A stretch of DNA of 9,643 nt from a bacterium. GTDB lineage: Bacteria > Ratteibacteria > UBA8468 > B48-G9 > JAFGKM01. Below are positions 1 to 7,421 of the stretch, piece after piece. Every line of letters starts with the position of its first letter. Positions within the stretch are counted from its first letter, which is position 1. A model generated the notes under the pieces. That model was given only the letters and a program-made list of their open reading frames with translations, was not told the DNA's origin and made no database searches. The position numbers and the translations under genes are program-made. The stretch spans positions 1-9,643 of the forward strand of contig JAGHCG010000198.1 in the NCBI GenBank assembly GCA_021160565.1, read 5' to 3'.

Positions 1-192
1 AAAACCTGAAATAAGATGATTTCCTATATTCAAACAACTTTCAACAGCCAGATGTAAATTTCTTTCTAAAAGTGGTATTAATATTTCTTCGTCTTTATAT
101 TTTTTTTTAATTCCTTCTATTTTCCTTAAATGCTCTCGTAATCTTTCAATTTGCAGGAAGAATTTTTCTTTATCAATCCCATATGGAACCAT
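1..192 (-). CDS. hepT: HEPN-domain (DUF86) toxin, HepT-like, N-terminal 64 codons only
   Basis: This partial gene was read directly from the reverse strand; its 3' end runs off the left edge. ATG at 192-190 opens a frame that stays open to position 1 and begins MVPYGIDKEKFFLQIERL. Residues about 47-64 read ERNLHLAVESCLNIGNHL, the conserved helix of the DUF86/HepT family (usual form E-R-x-L-x-L-A-I-E-x-x-x-D-I-x-N-H). Known members are about 140 aa, all-helical RNases acting in the cytoplasm, inhibited by a partner MNT protein that AMPylates a tyrosine near the RX4HXY motif. That catalytic motif lies outside the window, so activity cannot be judged. The start lies inside the MNT gene (20-base overlap, 173-192), consistent with translational coupling; no clear Shine-Dalgarno is visible. 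A run of nine A on the coding strand (100-108) encodes three lysines. Family assignment is fairly secure; intactness is unknown. Confidence 0.82.
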   Translation of the reverse strand, partial: MVPYGIDKEKFFLQIERLREHLRKIEGIKKKYKDEEILIPLLERNLHLAVESCLNIGNHLISGF

Positions 193-628
193 TTTCTATT
201 CTTTGAAGCAATTTTTCAAAATATTCTTTTCTCATCCATTGTGTTTCCAGATATTCTGTTTCTTTTTTTGTTTCAAACTCAATTTTTGTTTTTATATCCT
301 TTGCATAAAGACATCTTCCTTCTTTCAAAATTCTATGTATTAAAGTTAAAGGAACTTTTTTTAAATCCACAAGGTCTATCCCCTCATCTTCAAAAATCTC
401 TTCAAGGTCCTCCCTCAATTTCATTTTTTCCCTTAATCCTAAATCTTTTTCTGATAAGTATGCAAGGTCTATATCACTCATTTTCCATGGTTTACCACTA
501 ACATATGAACCATAAATGTAAAAGAGAATTAAGTCGTATTTTTTACATATCTTTTTAATTTCCTTTTCAATCTCCTCAAAATTAAGTGGTCTTCCTTCCC
601 TGCTTTTCAAAACAGAATAAAATCTCAT
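173..628 (-). CDS. mntA: MNT-family minimal nucleotidyltransferase, MntA-like antitoxin
   Basis: A 151-aa protein with the minimal nucleotidyltransferase signature GSX10DXD: G40-S41, then D52-I53-D54 in SDIDLAYL, with later acidic residues D85/D88 (IDLVDL) able to supply the third metal ligand. The tail (IEFETKKETEYLE at 116-128) matches the helical C terminus usual in MntA proteins. Family members neutralise HEPN (HepT) RNases by transferring AMP to a toxin tyrosine (type VII toxin-antitoxin). The partner HEPN gene follows with a 20-base overlap. The start ATG shares its A with the TAA stop of the upstream pseudopilin (TAATG), so translation is probably coupled to the pilus operon; only a weak GGTGA precedes it. 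The N terminus, about 38 residues before the GS motif, is slightly long for the family but no better start is seen. Antitoxin role is inferred from family and pairing. Confidence 0.85.
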   Translation of the reverse strand: MRFYSVLKSREGRPLNFEEIEKEIKKICKKYDLILFYIYGSYVSGKPWKMSDIDLAYLSEKDLGLREKMKLREDLEEIFEDEGIDLVDLKKVPLTLIHRILKEGRCLYAKDIKTKIEFETKKETEYLETQWMRKEYFEKLLQRIENGSIWD

Positions 629-1308
629 TACTCACCCCATTTGTCTTTATTTCCAGAAGCATCAATAATGCCTGTTCCTGAACCAATTAAACTTATTGAA
701 TTTCCTGAATCATCACAGGCAACATTAACACCTTCTTCTTCAGGGTCATCAGTTGCTGAAGCATAAACTATTTCTCTGTCATTTATCCACTTAACACTTC
801 CATCAAGATAAAGAACATTCATTCCATATTTGTGATTTCCATAGGTAATAGAAGTTGGAGTAAAAACACCTTTATCACTTACCACAGGAACAGGAGCAGA
901 ACAGTTATTGGAAGTAGAAAGGCCAAAAACAAAAGCATATGAATTATCCCATGTACTACTATCAATTGTTCTGGGATAAAGATTTTCTCTGTTAAGAGAA
1001 GAAGGACACCAGAAAGTTTTGGGTGTTTTTATGTAATCAGGAAAAATAGAGGAAGTTGCATCATTATTATCAGCATCATAAAGTCCTTCAGGAGAAGATG
1101 GAAATTTCTCATACCAGTCCTCAGCATACATTTCATATGCAATTGAAAACTGCCTTAAGTTGTTAAGACAGGTTGTTCTTCGGGCTCTTTCTCTGGCAGC
1201 TGAAAGAGCAGGTAAGAGTAAGGCGGCAAGCATTGCAATTATAGCAATAACAACAAGAATTTCTATCAGGGTAAATCCATTCTCACACTCACAATTTTTA
1301 CTTTTCAT
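628..1308 (-). CDS. Type II secretion/type IV pilus pseudopilin with H-X9-DG motif
   Basis: A 226-aa prepilin-like protein. The leader is 11 residues ending in Gly11; prepilin peptidase would cut at G11/F12, and mature [20 protein letters not shown] has the invariant Glu at +5 (E16). Residues 13-33 are the hydrophobic helix that anchors the subunit in the inner membrane and packs in the fibre. The exported globular part holds H159 and D169-G170 with exactly nine residues between, the H-X9-DG motif of prepilin-like proteins abundant in the PVC bacteria. Cysteines at 47, 101, 136 and 198 could form disulfides after export. The acidic stretch DDPEEEG (187-193) might bind a cation. It directly follows pilC, sharing one base (TAATG), with a strong Shine-Dalgarno inside the pilC end. 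Whether it is a major pilin or a minor pseudopilin cannot be decided; no other pilin gene is in the window. Confidence 0.9.
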   Translation of the reverse strand: MKSKNCECENGFTLIEILVVIAIIAMLAALLLPALSAARERARRTTCLNNLRQFSIAYEMYAEDWYEKFPSSPEGLYDADNNDATSSIFPDYIKTPKTFWCPSSLNRENLYPRTIDSSTWDNSYAFVFGLSTSNNCSAPVPVVSDKGVFTPTSITYGNHKYGMNVLYLDGSVKWINDREIVYASATDDPEEEGVNVACDDSGNSISLIGSGTGIIDASGNKDKWGE

Positions 1309-2588
1309 TATCCTCCTCCTCCAGAAAGACTCATGGCGAGTTTAATCAATGGAAGGAACAGTGAAATGACTATAAATCCAACTATTCCACCCATGAAAAC
1401 TATCAGAAGGGGTTCAAGCATAGAAGTCATCGCTGCAACTGCTGCATCAACCTCTGCTTCATATGCATCTGCTATTTTCTCAAGCATGGCATCCATTGCT
1501 CCTGTTTCTTCTCCAACAGCAATCATATTGGTAACCATTGGAGGGAATACCTTTGTTCTTAGCATCGGACCTGCTATACCTTCTCCTTCTCTAACTCTGT
1601 TTCTTATTTCATTTATTGCTCTTGCTATAACATCATTTCCAACTGTATCTCTCACTATCTGCAATGATTGAAGTATTGGAACACCACTTGTTATAAGAGT
1701 TGCAAGTGTTCTTGCAAATCTCGCTATTATAGTTTTCATAACAACAGGGCCAAAAATGAAAATCTTCATTTTAAGCATATCTATCCAGTACTTTGTAAAT
1801 CTGATTTTGTTAAGAATTTTGTAAAAGACAACCATCGCTATAACAAAAGCAATTATCAGGTAAAATCTCTGAGTGAAAAGTTTGGAAAGTTTTATAAGCA
1901 ATTTTGTTGGAGCTGGTAATTCTCCTGCTTCCATATCTTCAAATATCTTTATAAATGTCGGAACAATTTTCAACATTATAAATGTAAGAATTCCAGAAGC
2001 AACTATAACTATAACAACAGGATATGCCATGGCTGATTTTATTTTTCCTTTTAACTTTGCCTCTTTTTCCATAAATTCTGCAAGACGGTTTAAAACAACA
2101 TCAAGAGCTCCTCCAGCTTCTCCTGCTCTCACCATAGCAACATAAATCTTGGGGAAACTACCTGGATGTTTTGCAAGTGCTTCAGAAAATAATACTCCAC
2201 TTTCTATATCATCTGCAATTTTTGAAAGGACAATAGAAGCCCCTCCTTTTCTCTGTTCTTTAAGGACTCTTAAAGACCTTAAAAGAGGAAGACCGGAATT
2301 TATAAGAGTTGCAAGCTGTCTTGTAATAATCATTAATTCTTTTCTTTTTATCTTTGCAGGGCCAAAAGAAAAAGAAAGTTCCATTCCTTTGGATTTTTTC
2401 TTTGTCCCGGTAGCTTTCTGGGCAGCTGTACTTTTTTGTTTTGCCACTCCTTTTGCAGGAGCAACTTTTGTAACAAAATATCCCATACCTTTTAATTTTG
2501 AAATTGCTTCCTGCATATGACCTGCTTCAATTGTTCCTGTCTGTGCCTTTCCACTCGAATCCATTGCAGTATACTGAAAAAGGGCCAT
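1308..2588 (-). CDS. pilC: Type IV pilus / type II secretion inner-membrane platform protein PilC/GspF
   Basis: A 426-aa protein of normal family length. The N-terminal segment ([14 protein letters not shown]) is the usual start of PilC/GspF. A Lys/Ala/Thr-rich linker follows at about 45-68. Two repeated T2SSF cytoplasmic domains are visible, the first around 83-180 ([18 protein letters not shown]) and the second around 290-385 ([19 protein letters not shown]). Both carry the G-E-x-[AT]-G motif: GEAGG at 156-160 and GEETGAM at 359-365. Hydrophobic segments at about 188-210, 241-260 and 388-415 give the expected three membrane spans. The protein couples PilB/PilT ATPase rotation to insertion or removal of pilin subunits. 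It starts 11 bases after the second pilB stop, with GGGGG five bases before the ATG. Oddity: the last four residues are Gly, encoded by (GGA)4 that also forms the next gene's ribosome-binding site. Confidence 0.95.
   Translation of the reverse strand: MALFQYTAMDSSGKAQTGTIEAGHMQEAISKLKGMGYFVTKVAPAKGVAKQKSTAAQKATGTKKKSKGMELSFSFGPAKIKRKELMIITRQLATLINSGLPLLRSLRVLKEQRKGGASIVLSKIADDIESGVLFSEALAKHPGSFPKIYVAMVRAGEAGGALDVVLNRLAEFMEKEAKLKGKIKSAMAYPVVIVIVASGILTFIMLKIVPTFIKIFEDMEAGELPAPTKLLIKLSKLFTQRFYLIIAFVIAMVVFYKILNKIRFTKYWIDMLKMKIFIFGPVVMKTIIARFARTLATLITSGVPILQSLQIVRDTVGNDVIARAINEIRNRVREGEGIAGPMLRTKVFPPMVTNMIAVGEETGAMDAMLEKIADAYEAEVDAAVAAMTSMLEPLLIVFMGGIVGFIVISLFLPLIKLAMSLSGGGG
1309..1322 (-). promoter_or_regulatory. 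Ribosome-binding site for the pseudopilin inside pilC (GGA)4
   Basis: Four tandem GGA triplets (1322-1311 on the minus strand) encode the terminal Gly-Gly-Gly-Gly of PilC and form an unusually long Shine-Dalgarno two bases or more before the pseudopilin ATG at 1308, which overlaps the pilC TAA. A ribosome could anchor on any of several registers (GGAGG or AGGAGG). The strength suggests high pilin expression relative to its neighbours. Confidence 0.7.
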
Positions 2589-2599
2589 TTTTACCCCCT

Positions 2600-4318
2600 T
2601 TAATATCCATGAACTTCTTTTGCCACTTCCTCTATAGTTGTTATACCCTCATTTATCTTCTGCAGTCCATCCTCAAGCATTGTTTTCATCTTACAATCTT
2701 TGACAGCTATTTCTCTTATTTCTCCAAGAGGCCTTTTCTCCATAACTGCTTTCCAGAAATTTTCAGTTGGCAAAAGTATTTCAAAAATTCCTGTCCTTCC
2801 TTTATATCCACCTCTGCAGAATGGACACCCTTTTGGTCTGTAAAACTTCATTTTTTCGGCCCTTTCAGGAGTGAGAAAAACTTCAAGTAATTCCTGTTTT
2901 GTTGGCCTGTATTCTTCTTTACATCTTGGGCATAAAACTCTAACAAGTCTCTGTGCTATAACTCCTTCAATTGTGGATGCAAGCAAAAATGGTTCAACAT
3001 TCATATCAATAAGTCTCATAATTGTTGTTGGAGCATCATTTGTGTGCAATGTACTTAAAACAAGGTGTCCTGTAAGTGAGGATTGAATTGCCATCTGTGC
3101 TGTTTCAAAATCTCTCACTTCTCCAACAAGAATTATATCCGGGTCCTGTCGTAAAATACTTCTTAAACATTTTGCAAATGTAAGACCAATATTTTCTTTA
3201 ATTGGTACCTGAATTGCTCCATCAAGCATATACTCAACAGGGTCTTCTGTTGTAATGACTTTCACATCAGGAGTATTAAGTTTTCTCAAAATAGCATATA
3301 ATGTTGTTGTCTTTCCACATCCTGTTGGTCCTGTTGCAAGAATTATCCCATGCGGTTTTCTGATTATCTTCTCAACCTTTGCCATATCCTCAGGTAAAAG
3401 CCCAAGGTTTTCAAGTTCAAATATTGTTTTTCCTCTATCAAGAACACGAATAGCAAGACATTCTCCAAATACTGTAGGTACTGTATTCACACGTAAATCA
3501 ACTGCTCTACCCATAACTGAAAGTTCAATTCTTCCGTCCTGTGGCAATCTTCTCTCTGCAATATCCATACCTGCCATAATCTTAAATCTGCAAAAGAGAG
3601 CAAAAGCAAGTCCTTTCGGAGGATGAACGAGGTCATATAAAACTCCATCAACTCTATATCTTACTCTAAAATCATCTTCAAATGGTTCAAGATGTACGTC
3701 TGATGCATTATCTCTTACCGTCTGAAGTAAAATAAGGTCAAAAAGTTTAACCACAGGTGGAAGAGATGCTATTTCTTCAAGAGATGTTATTGTCGCATAT
3801 TCTCCTTGAGAAGCAATTGCTTCAAGTTCTTCCATCTCTTCAACATCCTGAGCAAGCCATTTTATCAAGTCATCTATTGTTTCTATTTCTTTTCCATAAT
3901 ATGTTTCTATTGCTTCCTTTATATCCTCTTCATCTGCAAGAACCATTTTTATTTTATAACCAAGGATAAAAGAAATATCATCCTGAATATTCAAACTCAA
4001 TGTATCTCCAACTGCTAAGGTTAGAGTATCCCTTTCAAGTTTAATCGGCATTACATTGTATGTTTTTGCAAGTGCAGAAGGGAATGCCTCAACTGCTTTT
4101 CTATCAATCACAGCATTTTTAAGGTCAATCATTTCAACGCCAGCCTGCAAACTCAAAACTCTCTTTAAATCCTTCTCATTGACAAATCCAAGGTCAACAA
4201 GAATTCTTCCAAGAAAATGACCTGTTTCTCTTTGTTTCTGAAGTGCTATTTTAAGTTCCTGCTCTGTTATCAACCCCTCTTCAATTAACATCTGCCCGAG
4301 TAATTTTCTCTCAGCCAT
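2600..4318 (-). CDS. pilB: Type IV pilus assembly / type II secretion ATPase PilB/GspE (paralogue 2, with MshEN repeats)
   Basis: A 572-aa hexameric ATPase of the PilB/GspE/MshE class that powers subunit extraction for fibre growth from the cytoplasmic face. The N terminus is an MshEN domain: two 24-residue repeats at 6-29 and 35-58 with a 5-residue spacer. Both keep Leu-Gly at repeat positions 2-3, Gly at 10, Leu at 17 and 21 and Gln at 24, but the leading Arg of the RLG consensus is Leu6 and Phe35. The catalytic core has ASDVHLEP (205-212), Walker A GPTGCGKTTT (330-339), Asp box TEDPVEY (357-363), Walker B DIILVGE (394-400) and His box STLHTNDAP (422-430). A canonical zinc-type tetracysteine follows: C463/C466 and C498/C501. 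The start abuts the pilT stop (TAA then ATG) with GGGAG five bases before. It is distinct from but co-linear with the other PilB, Walker A falling at residue 330 in both. Confidence 0.93.
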   Translation of the reverse strand: MAERKLLGQMLIEEGLITEQELKIALQKQRETGHFLGRILVDLGFVNEKDLKRVLSLQAGVEMIDLKNAVIDRKAVEAFPSALAKTYNVMPIKLERDTLTLAVGDTLSLNIQDDISFILGYKIKMVLADEEDIKEAIETYYGKEIETIDDLIKWLAQDVEEMEELEAIASQGEYATITSLEEIASLPPVVKLFDLILLQTVRDNASDVHLEPFEDDFRVRYRVDGVLYDLVHPPKGLAFALFCRFKIMAGMDIAERRLPQDGRIELSVMGRAVDLRVNTVPTVFGECLAIRVLDRGKTIFELENLGLLPEDMAKVEKIIRKPHGIILATGPTGCGKTTTLYAILRKLNTPDVKVITTEDPVEYMLDGAIQVPIKENIGLTFAKCLRSILRQDPDIILVGEVRDFETAQMAIQSSLTGHLVLSTLHTNDAPTTIMRLIDMNVEPFLLASTIEGVIAQRLVRVLCPRCKEEYRPTKQELLEVFLTPERAEKMKFYRPKGCPFCRGGYKGRTGIFEILLPTENFWKAVMEKRPLGEIREIAVKDCKMKTMLEDGLQKINEGITTIEEVAKEVHGY

Positions 4319-5452
4319 TTATTCTCCCATTTCCTCTATTCCTTCTCTTTTTATAGTGGTTTTTGCAAGTTCTTCATCAATCACTCCTTCTGCTGCAAGT
4401 TGTGCTTTTACAGACTCAGGGTCATAAGAATATGTCATAACATCTTCAAAACTTATTTTTCCCATTTTAAATAAATTTGCAAGGAAAGAATCCATTGTAA
4501 CCATTCCCCATTTTGCACCTGTCTGAATTTCAGAAACAATTCTGTATGTTTTTCTTTCTCGGATTAAATTCTGAATTGAAGGTGTTGCAACCATAATTTC
4601 AAAAGCAGCAACTCTCCCCGGCTTATCCACCCTTTTAAGTAAAATCTGGGAAATTATAGCAAGGATTGAAACTGAAAGCATAACCCTTATCTGTTCCTGC
4701 TGATTAACAGGAAATACGTTTACAATTCTATCAACGGTTCTTGCTGCTCCTGTTGTATGTAATGTAGCAAAAACAATATGACCTGTTTCTGCTGCTGTTA
4801 TTGCTGCCTCTATTGTTTCAAGGTCTCTCATTTCCCCAACAAGAAATACATCCGGATCCTGTCTTAAACCTCTTCTTAATGCCTCTGCAAAAGTGGGAAC
4901 ATCAACACCAAGTTCTCTCTGAGTTATTATTGACCGCTTATGTGTATGATAATATTCTATTGGGTCCTCAATTGTTATTATATGTTTTTCAAGATGTGTG
5001 TTTATCCAGTCAATCATTGTAGCAAGAGTTGTTGTCTTTCCACTTCCTGTTGGTCCTGTTACAAGAATTAATCCTCTTGGTCTGGTCAGAAGATATCTCA
5101 TTGTTCTTTCGTCAAGTCCTATCTCCTGAAAAGTAAGAAATTTATAAGGTATTAATCGGAGAGCCATTGCAACCTGCCCTCTTTCTTTAAAAACACTGAC
5201 TCTGAACCTTGCTATATCCTTGAAAGCAAATCCAAAATCAGTTCCTCCAACTTTCTGCAATTCTTCCTGATGTTCTCTTGAAGTGATTGCTTTCATATAA
5301 TTTGCTGTATCTTCTGCAGTAAGGGGTTCATTATCAATCTTAACCAGACCTCCGTGTAATCTCATCATGGGAGGAAGTCCCACATTTATATGAAGGTCTG
5401 AAGCATTCTCCTTTACTACAATTTCAAGCAACTCCTCTATTCTCTTTGGCAT
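4319..5452 (-). CDS. pilT: Twitching motility / pilus retraction ATPase PilT
   Basis: A 377-aa hexameric ATPase that drives pilus retraction from the cytoplasmic face. It lacks the long N-terminal domain and cysteine motif of PilB, as expected. Visible motifs are the start of the PAS-like domain with ASDLHINVG (17-25), Walker A GPTGSGKTTT (133-142), Asp box TIEDPIEY (160-167), Walker B DVFLVGE with catalytic E207, and His box ATLHTTGAARTVDRIV (229-244). The PilT-specific C-terminal signature, usually AIRNLIRE, appears as SIQNLIRE (292-299) with Gln in place of Arg, followed by SEIQTGAKWGMVTMD. The tail after about 340 is somewhat extended and Glu/Lys rich. It is sandwiched between two pilB genes with zero spacing on both sides, preceded by a long G-rich Shine-Dalgarno (AGGGGGA). 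Identification is strong; whether the system twitches or secretes is not shown. Confidence 0.95.
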   Translation of the reverse strand: MPKRIEELLEIVVKENASDLHINVGLPPMMRLHGGLVKIDNEPLTAEDTANYMKAITSREHQEELQKVGGTDFGFAFKDIARFRVSVFKERGQVAMALRLIPYKFLTFQEIGLDERTMRYLLTRPRGLILVTGPTGSGKTTTLATMIDWINTHLEKHIITIEDPIEYYHTHKRSIITQRELGVDVPTFAEALRRGLRQDPDVFLVGEMRDLETIEAAITAAETGHIVFATLHTTGAARTVDRIVNVFPVNQQEQIRVMLSVSILAIISQILLKRVDKPGRVAAFEIMVATPSIQNLIRERKTYRIVSEIQTGAKWGMVTMDSFLANLFKMGKISFEDVMTYSYDPESVKAQLAAEGVIDEELAKTTIKREGIEEMGE

Positions 5453-7168
5453 TTAATCCCCCTCTCCAACAACAGCATAAACTTCATCAAGAGTGGTTAT
5501 TCCTCTTTTTACCTTCTCAAATCCATCTTCAATCATAAGTCTCATACCTGCTCTTTTAGCTGCTTCTCTAAGTTCTGCTGCACTAACTCTTTTTAGAGTA
5601 AGTTCTCTCAATTCATCGTTCATTATAAATATTTCAAAAATACCAATTCTTCCATGGTATCCTGTAAAATTACATTCATTACAACCTTTTGGACGACAAA
5701 TATTTACCTCTTCTCCATCTTTTATTTTCAATATCCTTTTCATCTCCTCATCTGGTTCAATCTTTTCCTTACAGTATGGACATAAAACTCTTACAAGTCG
5801 CTGAGCCATAACTCCCTGGACAGAAGAGGCAACAAGGAAAGGTGGCATTCCAAGGTCTATCAATCTTGTTATTGCGCTTGGAGCGTCATTTGTATGAAGG
5901 GTGCTGAAAACAAGGTGTCCTGTTAATGCTGCTCTCAATGCTATATCTGCTGTTTCTCTATCTCTTATCTCTCCCACAAGGATTACATCTGGAGATTGTC
6001 TCAAAAATGCTCTTAAAACATTGGCAAAAGTAAGACCAATATCTGGATTGACTGGAGTCTGGTTTATTCCGGGTATTTGATATTCAACAGGTTCTTCAAC
6101 TGTCATAAGTTTTCTATCAGGAGTGTTTAACTTTTGTAAAGAAGCATAAAGAGTTGTTGTCTTTCCACTTCCTGTTGGTCCTGTCACAAGAACCAGCCCT
6201 CCTGAATATTTCAAAAGAGTATTCCACTTTTCAAGGTCATCTTCAAGGAAACCAAGTTGCTCAAGACTTATTAACATTCTGGTTTTATCAAGAATTCTCA
6301 ATACAACACTCTCGCCGTAAATTCCTGGAAGAGTTGAAACCCGAAAATCTATAGGTCTTCCACCAATATCAAGCATTATTCTTCCATCCTGAGGCAATCT
6401 TTTCTCTGCAAGGTCCATTTTCGCCATAAGTTTAATTCTTGCAATAACTGCTTTTTCAATTCTTTTTGGGGGAGAAACAATTTCATATAAAACACCGTCT
6501 ATCCTAAATCTCACCCTGAATTTTTTTTCAAGAGGTTCAAGATGGATATCACTTGCTCTTCTTCTCAGTGCTTCAACAAATATAAGATTAACAATTTTCA
6601 CAACTGGAGCCTGGAGAGCAAGTGTTTCTTCATCTTCTTCTGTTACCTCTGGTCCACCTCCCACATCAAGGTCTATTGTTGCACTGCTTGCTTCCTGAAG
6701 CATCTGTGTTAAATCTTCCATCTCTTCCTGTCCAAAATACTTCTCTATCAACTGATTAATCTCTTCAGGGAAAGTAATAATTATCTCCACATTTTTTATA
6801 TTCTCATTTTCTATAACCTTTTTGAAATAATCGGCTGCAAGAATGTTTATAGGGTCATCTGAAACCATAACAAGAGTATCTCCTCTTATTTCCCAAGGAA
6901 TAACTCTATGTGTTCTTGCAATTTTGGGAGGGATAATATTCAAAACTTCCTGTGGAATTTCTCTTGGAGGAAGTTCTCTCTGAACTATACCGAGCTGGAA
7001 GTAAAAAGATGGAGAAACCTCTCCAAAAGGCAACATCCCCCTATTCTGAAATATTTCCTTTAAAGGCTGACCGGTTTTTTCCTGCTCTTCTAAAGCCGCT
7101 TCAATAGATTTTCTGTCCCATAACCCTACATTCTCAATTATATTTATAATTTCCTTTTTAGTCGGCAT
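5453..7168 (-). CDS. pilB: Type IV pilus assembly / type II secretion ATPase PilB/GspE (paralogue 1, degenerate MshEN)
   Basis: A 571-aa extension ATPase, first gene of the pilus operon. The core shows RASDIHLEPLEKKFRVRFR (204-222), Walker A GPTGSGKTTT (330-339), Walker B DVILVGE (394-400) and His box STLHTNDAP (422-430). The Asp box reads TVEEPVEY (356-363), with Glu359 where the family and its neighbour have Asp. Cysteines lie at C463/C466 and C491/C496/C499, so the second half of the zinc motif is spaced differently (C-x4-C-x2-C). At the N terminus the two 24-residue MshEN units (6-29 and 35-58) and the 5-residue spacer are kept, but the RLG triads have become EII and PLK, so c-di-GMP binding looks lost. 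An acidic linker (174-182) follows. No Shine-Dalgarno precedes the ATG; a strong promoter ends about nine bases before it. The stop abuts pilT. Confidence 0.93.
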   Translation of the reverse strand: MPTKKEIINIIENVGLWDRKSIEAALEEQEKTGQPLKEIFQNRGMLPFGEVSPSFYFQLGIVQRELPPREIPQEVLNIIPPKIARTHRVIPWEIRGDTLVMVSDDPINILAADYFKKVIENENIKNVEIIITFPEEINQLIEKYFGQEEMEDLTQMLQEASSATIDLDVGGGPEVTEEDEETLALQAPVVKIVNLIFVEALRRRASDIHLEPLEKKFRVRFRIDGVLYEIVSPPKRIEKAVIARIKLMAKMDLAEKRLPQDGRIMLDIGGRPIDFRVSTLPGIYGESVVLRILDKTRMLISLEQLGFLEDDLEKWNTLLKYSGGLVLVTGPTGSGKTTTLYASLQKLNTPDRKLMTVEEPVEYQIPGINQTPVNPDIGLTFANVLRAFLRQSPDVILVGEIRDRETADIALRAALTGHLVFSTLHTNDAPSAITRLIDLGMPPFLVASSVQGVMAQRLVRVLCPYCKEKIEPDEEMKRILKIKDGEEVNICRPKGCNECNFTGYHGRIGIFEIFIMNDELRELTLKRVSAAELREAAKRAGMRLMIEDGFEKVKRGITTLDEVYAVVGEGD

Positions 7169-7177
7169 CTTGATTTT

Positions 7178-7206
7178 ATATTAACACAATAGAAGAAAAC
7201 CGTCAA
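7178..7206 (-). promoter_or_regulatory. Sigma70-type promoter of the pilus operon, predicted leaderless
   Basis: On the minus strand, TTGACG (7206-7201) is followed by a 17-base spacer and TAATAT (7183-7178), with TG one base before the -10 (7186-7185), an extended -10. Spacing and hexamers match the sigma70 consensus well (5/6 in the -35). Placing +1 at about 7171 leaves two or three bases before the ATG at 7168, and no Shine-Dalgarno lies there (AAAATCAAG). The element occupies the 40-base gap after the RHH gene, the only non-coding gap before the pilus genes, which supports it. The start site is a prediction. Confidence 0.72.
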
Positions 7207-7208
7207 CA

Positions 7209-7421
7209 TTAATCGGAAAGATGTTTCTGAATTGCTTCTTTCAGCCACTCAGAAATTGTTTTTTCTTCCTCAACTGCACGATGTTTAACTTTTTTCATCA
7301 ACTCAACAGGAAGGATAAAGGTATATTTTTTACTTTTCTCCTTTTTTCCCAAACTTTTCCCCCCTTTCTTTTTCTCACCAACCTCAAATAGTTTTTTTGC
7401 CTGAGGACCAAGTCTGCTCAT
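7209..7421 (-). CDS. Small ribbon-helix-helix DNA-binding protein, likely ParA partner
   Basis: A 70-aa basic protein. Residues 1-30 form a flexible Lys/Gly-rich tail (GEKKKGGKSLGKKEKSKK at 15-32). Residues 32-38 (KYTFILP) form the probable DNA-contacting beta strand, followed by helices at about 39-51 and 55-68 (TISEWLKEAIQKHL), the CopG/Arc/ParG type ribbon-helix-helix layout. Such proteins dimerise and bind short repeats; in ParF-ParG and delta-omega systems the basic N-terminal tail stimulates the ParA ATPase. The gene overlaps the ParA gene by ATGA (7418-7421) and has AGGAG six bases before its ATG, so the two are almost certainly co-translated. That pairing makes it a candidate centromere-binding or adaptor protein and autorepressor. 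The cargo is unknown. The fold call is confident; the partner role is inferred from context. Confidence 0.78.
   Translation of the reverse strand: MSRLGPQAKKLFEVGEKKKGGKSLGKKEKSKKYTFILPVELMKKVKHRAVEEEKTISEWLKEAIQKHLSD

Noticed and set aside
151..501. Plus-strand open frames across the window (for example 151-501, 1333-1671, 3255-3626, 8178-8393)
   Set aside because: They lie antisense to well-supported conserved genes, show low-complexity Phe/Leu/Ser-rich translations and no recognisable domains.
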